NCBI GenBank assembly: GCA_963580245.1
Contig: CAUZJO010000209.1
Coordinates: 1-5,448 of the forward strand
Origin: CAUZJO01 sp963580245
GTDB taxonomy: Bacteria; Sumerlaeota; Sumerlaeia; MVZB01
Length of the DNA: 5,448 nt
Direction: 5' to 3'
Of this stretch, positions 1 to 5,333 are shown piece by piece (the stretch's first letter is position 1; every line of letters starts with the position of its first letter). The notes under the pieces are model-generated. The model made no database searches. It was not told where the DNA came from and worked only from the letters and a program-made list of their open reading frames with translations. The translations under genes were made by a program, and so were the position numbers.

Positions 1-106
1 GTCTTCGCACGGGGAGGGCTTGGGTTTCATGGCGCCAACTTTCGCAAGGTTTCGGCGGCGACTGACCGCTTTTCTTGCAAAACTATACACCACCCACCAG
101 CGTTTT
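1..106. other. Left edge, no recognisable gene
   Basis: No gene can be assigned with confidence. On the plus strand one frame stays open from the edge to a TGA at 63-65 and another to a TGA at 106-108. Either could be the tail of a gene that ends at the terminator immediately downstream, but the residues resemble no family I know. On the minus strand an ATG at 30-28 opens a frame (M-K-P-K-P-S-P) running off the left edge. It is preceded by a TATAGT-like box at 87-82, but the -35 region is poor and there is no clear ribosome binding site. Confidence 0.3.
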
Positions 107-138
107 GACCCCATTGTTGTTGGGCAAGGGGTCTTTTT
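107..138 (+). terminator. Rho-independent terminator (plus strand)
   Basis: GACCCC (107-112) pairs with GGGGTC (128-133). Inside that, after a single bulged A at 113, TTG (114-116) pairs with CAA (125-127), leaving an 8-nt loop. Five T residues (134-138) follow directly. This is a standard intrinsic terminator for a plus-strand transcript arriving from left of the window. Read on the minus strand the hairpin is followed by AAAACG, so it would not work as an intrinsic terminator for the minus-strand gene ending at 217. Confidence 0.65.
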
Positions 139-216
139 CAGGATCGACTACATTAATATGACATGATCAACGATTAAAGTGCGGAAAGTCTGTTTTTGGG
201 GCGCAAGCGGCGTTTT

Positions 217-1644
217 TCAGGAAGAGACCCTGAGCAGGATATCGCGGGCGGTCTGGAGGCGTTTGGCGATTTCGTCCTTGCGCCGATGAATGGCCCGCTC
301 CTTGATGCGGCCGTGGTCGACGTTGATGAACCCGAGCAGCGTGCGCCACGCCTTGCGTACGGCGGTGCCGTCGGCGTTGCGATCGACGTGCAGCATCTGG
401 CGGGCCTCTTCGGTGCTATATGGTTCGAGCCCGAGGTCCACCTTGAGCAAGCGCTCGACCTCGTGCTCCCGAAGATATTCATGGATTTTTCCGGGTTCGG
501 CGTTGTCCTCGGCCACGGCCAGCACCTGGTTGACGGTCCATTTGCGCATGATGGCGGTCAACACCGCCCCCGGCTGGCCCGAGAAGGCCAACCGAAGCTG
601 GCCCGGCGGCCAATCGGCGGTCCGCTCGGCGATCAGGTCGGTGTGATTCAGGATCAGGGGGTAGGTGCGTTCGGGGCGTCCCTTCATCAGGTTCGGTTCG
701 ATCATCAACCACCGGCGGTTGGGATTGGTTTCGGTCGAAAGCAGTTCGATCAAATCATGGGTCGAGATGTTCTCGGTGGCCAGCACGCGCCGATGGGTCG
801 GCTCCAGGATTCTTTCATTGGGGGATGGGGGACGTGCATGGGACGGAGGCCCCGCTTGAGGCGCGCCGGATCGGATCGTATTGGCCGCTTCTGGACGTGG
901 GGCGCGGGAGTTATCGGCTCTGGGCTGGGCATGAATGGGGCGTCTCCCGCCCCTCCCGGCCCGTGCCGAATTCCCCGTGCCCGCCTCGGTCTCGTCAGCC
1001 GCCTTCGCGTTGGGCAGGCGTATAGGAACCCCCTCCAAATCGTAGACGAAGAGCAGGCGGTGGGACTGGGGGTCCCGCACCGATAGCCGGCCCTTCTGAA
1101 ACCCGCCTGAAGGGGTCTGAAACACAAGATACATGACGTGGAGGCTGCGCTTGTCGCGGCATGACGTCAAGGTCGAACGCGTGAAAGACTCGCGGTTATG
1201 GACGTTGATGCCGAAGTCGATGGAAAGCAGGTTCTTGTCCTCCTGGATCGTCACCGGCAGGCACCATTTGCGCATCAGCTCAAACGGGTTTTTTGAATAG
1301 AACAGGTTGCCGTCCTCGTCCAGCCACTTCCCCCAGTGCTCGCCCAGTAGGAACAGGCGCGACCCGACACTGAGGTACCCGGCCAGGCCCACCAGCTCGA
1401 AGGTTTCCGGGTCCAGGAACGCCGCGGCCCGCGCCATGTCGATAACCAAGAAGTTGCTGAGCCCGAAGCTGTTGGGAAAGTGGATCATCTTCATTTCGCG
1501 GTTGGCGAATTGGTAAAAGATGCCCCCCTCGGGGTCGGCTTCGATGGAAAACATGCGGGTCGAGGGACCCAGGGAGACGCTTTCCAAGTCGAAATCGGGT
1601 AGAATGGTCGATTCCTTAAATCTAGGGTCTTGTTCAGCAGACAT
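217..1644 (-). CDS. Unknown protein with degenerate C-terminal J-like domain
   Basis: The product is 475 aa and I do not recognise it as a named family. Residues 1-205 look like a folded domain (aromatic and hydrophobic, e.g. LVGLAGYLSVGSRLFLLGEH near 83-102). Residues about 210-290 are a Pro/Ala/Arg/Gly-rich, probably disordered linker. Residues about 291-405 form a second folded segment. Residues about 409-471 resemble a J-domain: EEARQMLHV, then KAWRTLLGFI, then NVDHG, and a final helix KRLQTARDILLRV. Aligned to J-domains, the hallmark HPD is NVD (441-443), so only Asp survives; stimulation of Hsp70 is therefore doubtful. There is no signal peptide or obvious membrane segment, so a cytoplasmic location is inferred. 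The frame stays open upstream to 2034, but the start at 1644 is preferred. It has AAAAGG six bases upstream and a candidate promoter at 1683-1710, and the longer version would translate an inverted repeat. Gene confidence is high; function is unknown. Confidence 0.85.
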   Translation of the reverse strand: MSAEQDPRFKESTILPDFDLESVSLGPSTRMFSIEADPEGGIFYQFANREMKMIHFPNSFGLSNFLVIDMARAAAFLDPETFELVGLAGYLSVGSRLFLLGEHWGKWLDEDGNLFYSKNPFELMRKWCLPVTIQEDKNLLSIDFGINVHNRESFTRSTLTSCRDKRSLHVMYLVFQTPSGGFQKGRLSVRDPQSHRLLFVYDLEGVPIRLPNAKAADETEAGTGNSARAGRGGRRPIHAQPRADNSRAPRPEAANTIRSGAPQAGPPSHARPPSPNERILEPTHRRVLATENISTHDLIELLSTETNPNRRWLMIEPNLMKGRPERTYPLILNHTDLIAERTADWPPGQLRLAFSGQPGAVLTAIMRKWTVNQVLAVAEDNAEPGKIHEYLREHEVERLLKVDLGLEPYSTEEARQMLHVDRNADGTAVRKAWRTLLGFINVDHGRIKERAIHRRKDEIAKRLQTARDILLRVSS

Positions 1645-1650
1645 CACTAG

Positions 1651-1656
1651 CCTTTT
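1651..1656 (-). promoter_or_regulatory. Ribosome binding site deciding the 1644 start
   Basis: On the minus strand AAAAGG lies 6 nt upstream of the ATG at 1644-1642. It supports initiation there rather than at in-frame ATG codons further upstream (for example the start at 2034, or those within 1680-1800), which would add a low-complexity N-terminus encoded by repeat DNA. Confidence 0.5.
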
Positions 1657-1682
1657 ACTACGGGATAATCCCTCGCCCACTA

Positions 1683-1710
1683 GATATACCATAAAAGTAG
1701 TGAAATCAAA
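1683..1710 (-). promoter_or_regulatory. Candidate sigma70-type promoter for the J-like gene
   Basis: On the minus strand TTTGAT (1710-1705) is followed after 16 bp by TATATC (1688-1683). Both are imperfect matches to -35 and -10 consensus boxes. They lie in a short AT-rich island inside otherwise GC-rich DNA. Transcription would begin near 1676, leaving a leader of about 30 nt before the 1644 start. Both the position and the composition contrast support it, but the boxes are weak. Confidence 0.35.
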
Positions 1711-1799
1711 GCATGAATCCACGGCGTTGGGTAGCTGCGCGTGATTCAGATTTGGGAGTAAACGTCGCTTCGGTGCAGGGGCCATGTTCTGGTTTCTCA

Positions 1800-1908
1800 T
1801 CGGCTCCCGTCCCTCGTTCTCGTAATCGGTCTTTTTCTCGGGCCGCAATCGAGGTGGGCCGAGATGATGAGGCAGACTACGATTACGAGGACGAGGGACG
1901 GGAGCCGA
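1800..1908. repeat. 109-nt near-perfect inverted repeat (cruciform)
   Basis: Positions 1800-1828 and 1880-1908 are 29-nt arms that are reverse complements except at one pair, 1818/1890. That pair is T/G on the plus strand, so a plus-strand RNA would keep it as a G-U wobble. The pairing continues inward: GTCT (1829-1832) with AGAC (1874-1877) past two unpaired bases, then CTCGGGCC (1837-1844) with GGCCGAG (1857-1863), with one bulged G. The element sits alone between the mlaF-like gene and the J-like gene. There is no T-run on either side, so it is not a classical terminator. It could be an interspersed palindromic repeat, a transcript-stabilising hairpin or a target for a mobile element. The unusual CGATTACGAG-type arm composition suggests a repeat family rather than chance. 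Confidence 0.85.
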
Positions 1909-2037
1909 GAGCCGAGTCTCCGACGTGCCATGACGCTTCCCGGCCGCCGCGGCCAAGGCTGCCATGGCGGAGGAGGCTGGCGACGGTGCGAGACGGTCCG
2001 CAAGGTTGCGGCGGGTATCAACCCCGTCGGCCAAGGC
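1909..2037. other. Gap between inverted repeat and mlaF-like gene
   Basis: This is the upstream part of the 393-nt space between the mlaF-like gene and the J-like gene. It is GC-rich, with GCC/GGC-rich low-complexity tracts. I see no T-run terminator after the mlaF-like stop codon and no recognisable gene. The minus-strand frame crossing it reads as Ala/Pro/Arg-rich sequence and is best taken as non-coding. Confidence 0.5.
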
Positions 2038-2838
2038 TCACGGGACTCGGGCGAGGCGGGCATCCCTCTCCGGAAAACTGACCACGGCCCCGTCGATAAA
2101 GGAACAGATGACGGGATGGTCCGAAGCCCCGAGCTGGGCGACCGGCGTGGTCTCAATGATTTGCCCCTCATCGAGAAAGGAACAGCGGTCGCCGACCTCG
2201 CGGGCCGAACGCAAATCGTGCGTGACCACGACCGACGTGACGCCCAGGCGCTGCTGGGTCTGGCGGATCAGGCTGTTGATGACTTGACAGGTGATGGGGT
2301 CCAGGCCGGTGGTGGGCTCATCGTAGAGCATGATTTCGGGGCGGGCCGCCAGGGCCCGGGCCAGCGCGACCCGCTTTTTCATCCCGCCCGAAAGCTCGGC
2401 CGGCATCAGCGGACCCGCCCGCGCCAGGTCGACCGTCTCGAGATGGGGCTGGGCGAACTCCTCGACCTGGGCGGGCCGGACCTGCCCGTGTTCGATGGCG
2501 TGGAACGCGACGTTTTGCGCCACCGTCAACGAGTCGAAGAGAGCGGCCCCTTGAAACAGCATCTGAATCTTCGCCCGCGCGCGGCGGGCAGATCGCGATT
2601 GCCCGTTCGATTCGACCCGCTCCCCATTGATGAGGAGGCTCCCCCGATCCGCCCCGAGCAATCCGCAGATGATCTTGAGCAGGACCGACTTGCCGCTCCC
2701 CGAGCGCCCCAGGATCACGTGGGTCTCGCCGGCGGTGATGTCCAGGTCGACCCCGGTCAAAACCGCCTGTTCGCCGAACCGCTTGGTCAAATCGCGCACG
2801 GAAATGACGGGGGTGGCGTTGGATATCTCGCTAGTCAT
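2038..2838 (-). CDS. mlaF: MlaF-type ABC transporter ATP-binding protein
   Basis: This is a complete 266-aa nucleotide-binding subunit. Walker A is GRSGSGKS (44-51), the Q-loop is at Gln96 in LFQGAALFDSLTV, the signature is LSGGM (149-153), Walker B is IMLYDEP (169-175) followed by TTGLDP, and the switch His is His207. The FQGAALFDSLTVxxNVAF stretch and the LSGGMKKRVALARAL signature are typical of MlaF/Ttg2A ATPases. These power an MlaE-type permease that moves phospholipid between the outer and inner membranes, using an MCE-domain protein. No mlaE or mlaD lies in this window, so the partner is elsewhere or the assignment is only to subfamily. It follows rsfS on the same strand after 36 nt, consistent with one operon. 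The Shine-Dalgarno sequence before the ATG at 2838 is weak. The ATPase family is certain; the Mla assignment is likely but not proved. Confidence 0.9.
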   Translation of the reverse strand: MTSEISNATPVISVRDLTKRFGEQAVLTGVDLDITAGETHVILGRSGSGKSVLLKIICGLLGADRGSLLINGERVESNGQSRSARRARAKIQMLFQGAALFDSLTVAQNVAFHAIEHGQVRPAQVEEFAQPHLETVDLARAGPLMPAELSGGMKKRVALARALAARPEIMLYDEPTTGLDPITCQVINSLIRQTQQRLGVTSVVVTHDLRSAREVGDRCSFLDEGQIIETTPVAQLGASDHPVICSFIDGAVVSFPERDARLARVP

Positions 2839-2874
2839 CCCAAGGATCTATAAACGTCAAAGATCGGGTCCGGC

Positions 2875-3321
2875 CTACGCCATCGCCATTTCCTGCCAGG
2901 GGAGTTGGTCGGCGTCGGCCCAGAGGGTCTCCAGGTCGTAGTAGGCGCGGGAGTCGGCGTCGAAGAAGTGAACGACGATCTCGCCGAAATCGAGCAGCGA
3001 CCAGCGCGCGGAGGTCGGATCGGGCTTGGCGAGCAGCTGCAAGCCGCTACCCTTGAGCTTCTCCGCCAGGTTCTTCATCAGGCCCCGCATATGGGTGTTC
3101 GATCGAGTCGTGGCGATGATGAACACGTCGGTAAAATCACAGACGCCGCGAAGGTCGAGGACAACGATGTTCTCGCCCTTCTGTTCGTCGATGAACGCGG
3201 CGGCCTCGACCACGTGGGCCTCCAGCTCGCCTCTGTCAGGCTTATGTTTGTCCGGCAAGCGGTGCAACCTCCTCGGCTCGGGGCGAAGTCCAGCGCGGCT
3301 CCGGCCCATCTCCCGGTTCAC
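2875..3321 (-). CDS. rsfS: Ribosomal silencing factor RsfS
   Basis: This is a 148-aa RsfS/Iojap-family protein. Family members bind ribosomal protein uL14 on the large subunit, block joining of the 30S subunit, and so damp translation when nutrients run low. The domain starts near residue 34 (VVEAAAFIDEQKGENIVVLDLRG) and includes the conserved CDFTDVFIIATTRSNTHMRGL and WSLLDFGEIVVHFFDADSRAYYDLETLW segments. About 30 Arg/Pro-rich residues precede it and make the protein longer than the usual 105-130 aa. The GTG at 3321 is chosen because it overlaps the yqeK stop (GTGA, 4 nt), suggesting translational coupling, and a GGGGGAAG ribosome binding site lies about 8 nt upstream. An in-frame ATG at 3309 is the alternative; its only purine-rich run touches the start codon. 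The yqeK-rsfS pairing is common in bacteria and supports both calls. Confidence 0.95.
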   Translation of the reverse strand: MNREMGRSRAGLRPEPRRLHRLPDKHKPDRGELEAHVVEAAAFIDEQKGENIVVLDLRGVCDFTDVFIIATTRSNTHMRGLMKNLAEKLKGSGLQLLAKPDPTSARWSLLDFGEIVVHFFDADSRAYYDLETLWADADQLPWQEMAMA

Positions 3322-3941
3322 CCCGTCGCTTCCCCCATCCTATCCCAGACGCCCTCCCCAAGCCAAGCCCGCAACGCCCGGACCGCCCGGGGATGGAGCG
3401 CGCGCCCCTTTTTGCCCAGGATGTGACGCGTCTTGGCGACCAGCGCCCGGCGGTATCCCTCGTCCAGGTCTTGGCGGGCGGCCCGGAGGATTTCGGGCGC
3501 TTGCTCGGCGCGGCGGCCCGGTTCGCAGAAGTCCGCGACGAACAACACCCGGGCCAGCCGGCCGATCTCGGCGTCGCCGGTCGTGTGGAGCGTGACGGCT
3601 TCCAGGATTTCGGGGTCGCTCAGCCCCAACTCGCGCTCGGCGAAGACGGCCGCCCGCAGCCCGTGCCACGTCTTGGGATGGTCGCAGTCCTCGGGCGGAA
3701 TCGAGACGCTGCAAGCCTCCAGCTCGCGCTGGATTCGCGGCGGCGGCGTTTCCTTGAACAAATCGTGAAGCAACCCCGCCAGCCCCGCCCGCTCGACCCC
3801 CAGCCCGTGGACGGCCGCCAACGCGCAGGCCGTATGCGTGACCCCCAAGACGTGTTGGAAGCGATACGGACTCATCGCATCGGCGGCGCGATCCGTCAGG
3901 TCTTGAATCAGTTGCGCCAATCTCGATTCCGTCTCATTCAT
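3318..3941 (-). CDS. yqeK: YqeK-family HD-domain phosphohydrolase
   Basis: This is a 207-aa HD-superfamily protein. Characterised YqeK members symmetrically hydrolyse diadenosine tetraphosphate to two ADP, removing a stress-linked dinucleotide. The metal-binding set is visible: His30 in RFQHVLGV, His59-Asp60 in LAGLLHDLFKE, His93 in TWHGL, His119 in VTLHTTGD and Asp137 in LFVADFCEPGR. The order and spacing fit YqeK, including the ADxxEPGR-like block after the fifth ligand. The C-terminal 65 residues are helical and basic, as usual in the family. The ATG at 3941 has no strong Shine-Dalgarno sequence. The gene overlaps rsfS by 4 nt at its 3' end and is the first gene of the block, so the operon promoter should lie in 3942-4056, where I see only a weak TGGTAATTT-type extended -10. 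In many bacteria nadD lies just upstream of yqeK; here its place is taken by repeat DNA. Confidence 0.94.
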   Translation of the reverse strand: MNETESRLAQLIQDLTDRAADAMSPYRFQHVLGVTHTACALAAVHGLGVERAGLAGLLHDLFKETPPPRIQRELEACSVSIPPEDCDHPKTWHGLRAAVFAERELGLSDPEILEAVTLHTTGDAEIGRLARVLFVADFCEPGRRAEQAPEILRAARQDLDEGYRRALVAKTRHILGKKGRALHPRAVRALRAWLGEGVWDRMGEATG

Positions 3942-4056
3942 CCGCGGTCGCCGCGCCCTCGACGATTGACCTTCTCCTCGCCGTCCCGGAATCCCGAGGG
4001 GATCGCCCGATCGAAAACAAAATTACCATAGGCGGTGCAAGAAGGCAGGAAAACAA

Positions 4057-4241
4057 GTCGTGGGTGTGTCTCATGATCTCATGGGGTGCATCTCGCGCAT
4101 CGGGGAGATGCATACGGCCACGGGCCGGGAGCACGAATCATTTATCTGGCTCCCTGAATAGGGAGCAATGTGATTAGCCGTGGGTGGCAACCCACGGAAA
4201 TGGGGGTCCCAAAAAACCTCACGACCCTGGAGGGGTCGAAC
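4057..4241 (+). repeat. Left unit of the composite repeat
   Basis: Four hairpins occur in order: TGCATCTC (4087-4094) with GAGATGCA (4105-4112); GCTCCCT (4149-4155) with AGGGAGC (4160-4166), loop GAAT; CCGTGGGT (4178-4185) with ACCCACGG (4190-4197), loop GGCA; and CGACCC (4222-4227) with GGGTCG (4233-4238), loop of 5. Linkers between them (e.g. GGTCCCAAAAAACC) recur in inverted orientation in the right unit. Confidence 0.75.
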
Positions 4242-4260
4242 AGGCCGCATCACCTTATTA

Positions 4261-4425
4261 TTCAACCCTTTCAGGGTTGTCGGGATTTTGAGACCGCGAA
4301 CCGTGGGTTGCACCCACGGCTAACCACATTTGACCCCTACGGGGTCAAGGACGAGGACGGAATTGATTCGTGCCTCCGGCCGGAATGCGTGCATCTCACG
4401 CACCCGTGAGCCGCGCCCCCACGGC
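4261..4425 (-). repeat. Right unit of the composite repeat
   Basis: This is the inverted counterpart of the left unit. Its hairpins, from the centre outward, are CAACCCT (4263-4269) with AGGGTTG (4273-4279), loop of 3; CCGTGGGT (4301-4308) with ACCCACGG (4312-4319), loop TGC; TTGACCCC (4330-4337) with GGGGTCAA (4341-4348), loop TAC; and TGCGTG (4386-4391) with CACGCA (4397-4402), loop of 5. A 10-bp palindrome TCCGGCCGGA lies at 4375-4384. Several stems differ in sequence from the left unit but keep pairing, which looks like compensatory change. Confidence 0.75.
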
Positions 4426-4445
4426 TGATAAGCCGGTTTCCATGA

Positions 4446-4790
4446 TTGACCTGCCGTCCCACGCCTGTTAGGCTCGTCCCGATGATAGGCGCGAAAGACC
4501 GGACCACCATGCTTCCCGAATCGCTCAAGGACCCGCTTCAGAGTCACCCCGGAAAGGTCAAGGCGGTTCACAGGTGCGCCTCGGTCGAGCGGCGCAACGG
4601 CATCCCGGCACCCAACGCCCCGGACCCCAAGCAGCCCAACGACCCGAAGCAAGGGGGCGGCAATGGGTCTTTCCCCGGCCGCACCATCCCGAAACTCCTT
4701 GGGCAAAGAAACGTCGCCGCGACCATGATCGACACCCATGTTATGAACAACGGAGGCCACGGGACCGGCAGGCCGGTCGATGGGCCGTGA
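4446..4790 (+). pseudogene. Integron-type tyrosine recombinase relic, internally deleted
   Basis: The open frame (TTG 4446 or ATG 4482 to TGA 4788-4790) encodes a remnant of the C-terminal catalytic half of an IntI-like integrase. Recognisable blocks are GAKDRTTMLPESLKDPLQSH (about 4488-4547), matching the family GGKDRxTMLPExLxxPLxxH; a PN/PK-rich stretch matching the region before the usual WQYVFP; and RTIPKLLGQRNVAATMIDTH (about 4680-4739), matching RTIQELLGHxDVSTTMIYTH, followed by V-N-GG-PVD as in IntI. About 60-70 codons are missing near 4671-4682, including the R-H-x-x-R box. The LLGH His is now Gln (4704-4706), and the nucleophilic Tyr is Asp (GAC, 4731-4733). The N-terminal half and first catalytic Arg are absent. 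It cannot be an active recombinase. It has no clear ribosome binding site, and the frame survives without a stop. Homology is by recognition of family motifs; a profile search would fix the boundaries. Confidence 0.82.
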
Positions 4791-4805
4791 GCTGGTTTAT
4801 TCAGA

Positions 4806-4818
4806 CTGGTTATACCAG
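4806..4818. repeat. Short palindrome after the integrase relic
   Basis: CTGGT (4806-4810) and ACCAG (4814-4818) flank TAT. The palindrome begins 15 nt after the relic's stop codon. There is no following T-run, so it is probably not a terminator. It may be a chance palindrome. Confidence 0.35.
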
Positions 4819-4878
4819 AACGCCTTGAAGGAATGAGGGCCGTGGACTTCTGATATGACAAATGTAGGGCGGTTGAAC

Positions 4879-4899
4879 AAGAAGTCACGGCGACTTCTT
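4879..4899. repeat. Perfect 8-bp hairpin in the AT-rich gap
   Basis: AAGAAGTC (4879-4886) pairs with GACTTCTT (4892-4899) around the 5-nt loop ACGGC. The right arm also belongs to a direct repeat, GACTTCT-K-ATAT, at 4845-4856 and 4892-4903 with one mismatch. It could be a weak terminator between the integrase relic and the ATPase relic, or a protein-binding site; the T content after the stem is low. Confidence 0.45.
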
Positions 4900-4929
4900 A
4901 TATAGCAAGAGACGGTCTGTATTTGCCGT

Positions 4930-4948
4930 ATTATACAGACTGTATAAT
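4930..4948 (+). promoter_or_regulatory. Palindromic operator/promoter ahead of the ATPase relic
   Basis: ATTATACAG-A-CTGTATAAT is a perfect 19-bp palindrome with 9-bp arms. Its right end is a consensus -10 box TATAAT (4943-4948), and by symmetry its left end is TATAAT on the minus strand. A further half-site, GTCTGTAT, lies at 4915-4922. A -35 box at 17-bp spacing (TATTTG, 4920-4925) is poor. Transcription would start near 4955, 60 nt before the ATPase ATG at 5015. The symmetry suggests a dimeric regulator sitting on the -10 box, which fits a repressed accessory gene. The regulator is not in the window. Confidence 0.55.
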
Positions 4949-5014
4949 CCTTGTTAGCTTGACCAATGGGTTGCACGCCGTACTCGAAACAACAGTTCAA
5001 ATGAGAAACTGAAG

Positions 5015-5333
5015 ATGACCGAGGAAGACACGTGCCCCAGGCTCAGATCGCTCCGTATCAAGCGGTTCAAGCGGATCGCTGACACGCCGATCGACTTGTC
5101 GCCGTTGAACGTTCTGGTGGGTGCGAACAACTCCGGTAAGAAGTAGTGTTATTCAGGGCGTCCACTTCGCGGTTGCGCTACTTCAGGTCATCGCCCTCCA
5201 AAACAAGTTTCCCGCCACCTCCAACAGTCTCAGAGCGAGTCTGAGTCCCGGCCAGCTGATCTATTCGCCTTCAGATGACGTCTATGCTCTCGCGTCGGGT
5301 GGCCGCCTTATTGAAAGTAAATGGGCAAACGCC
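5015..5333 (+). pseudogene. AAA/OLD-like ATPase, frameshifted and truncated
   Basis: The N-terminus of an SMC/OLD-like AAA ATPase is encoded in two frames. Frame one (ATG 5015 to TAG 5144-5146, 43 aa) reads LRSLRIKRFKRIADTPIDLS, then PLNVLVGANNSGK. One extra A in the AAGAAG tract (5138-5143) shifts the frame exactly at the Walker A Lys-Ser. The second frame then continues SSVIQGVHFAVALLQ and SLSPGQLIYSPSDDVYALAS, which match this ATPase family. Removing one base restores GANNSGKSS. Family-like sequence ends at KWANA near 5333; the rest of the gene, including Walker B, is gone. Intact relatives often belong to phage-defence or OLD-nuclease systems, but the subfamily cannot be fixed from about 105 residues. 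The ribosome binding site is weak. The frameshift could be real decay or a sequencing error; the truncation is independent of it. Confidence 0.8.

Larger units (their letters stand above)
4057..4425. repeat. Composite inverted-repeat element, hairpin-rich
   Basis: Two related units face each other around a centre near 4242-4260. The left arm (4057-4241) matches the reverse complement of the right arm (4261-4425) in the same block order, with small indels. Shared blocks include CACGAATCA (4132-4140) against TGATTCGTG (4364-4372), and TTAGCC (4174-4179) against GGCTAA (4318-4323). Each arm carries its own short hairpins with 3-10 nt loops. It lies between the yqeK promoter region and a decayed integrase. 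No transposase lies inside, so if mobile it is non-autonomous, in the manner of REPIN- or MITE-like elements. The family assignment is inference. Confidence 0.85.

Noticed and set aside
196..1086. Long plus-strand open frame of 296 codons opposite the J-like gene
   Set aside because: It lies antisense to a better-supported gene in GC-rich DNA, and its residues (Gly/Arg/Val-rich, no family motif) look like a shadow.
1645..2034. N-terminal extension of the J-like protein by 130 residues
   Set aside because: The extension translates the 109-nt inverted repeat and low-complexity Pro/Arg/Ala sequence, whereas the start at 1644 has a ribosome binding site and a candidate promoter.
1864..2853. Plus-strand open frame of 329 codons
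   Set aside because: It is antisense to the complete mlaF-like ATPase gene, which has every ABC motif; such mirror frames are usual opposite GC-rich genes.
3934..4134. Minus-strand open frame overlapping the start of yqeK
   Set aside because: It has no family similarity and no ribosome binding site, and its 5' part is made from the composite repeat. An overlap of this kind could couple translation, but nothing supports a product.
4149..4348. Regular series of short hairpins considered as a CRISPR array
   Set aside because: Repeats are inverted, not direct, differ in sequence, and lack uniform spacers; no cas gene is nearby.
4071..4409. Open frames on both strands across the composite repeat
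   Set aside because: Their residues simply translate hairpin repeats. The inverted symmetry makes both strands read similarly, as expected for non-coding repeat DNA.
4467..4473. GTTAGGC, a match to the integron core site GTTRRRY, next to the integrase relic
   Set aside because: I found no matching RYYYAAC core at a suitable distance upstream and no attC-like hairpin; the 7-mer pattern is expected by chance several times in a window this size.
4320..4760. Minus-strand open frame of 146 codons
   Set aside because: It is the antisense of the integrase relic and part of the repeat. The recognisable recombinase motifs are on the plus strand.
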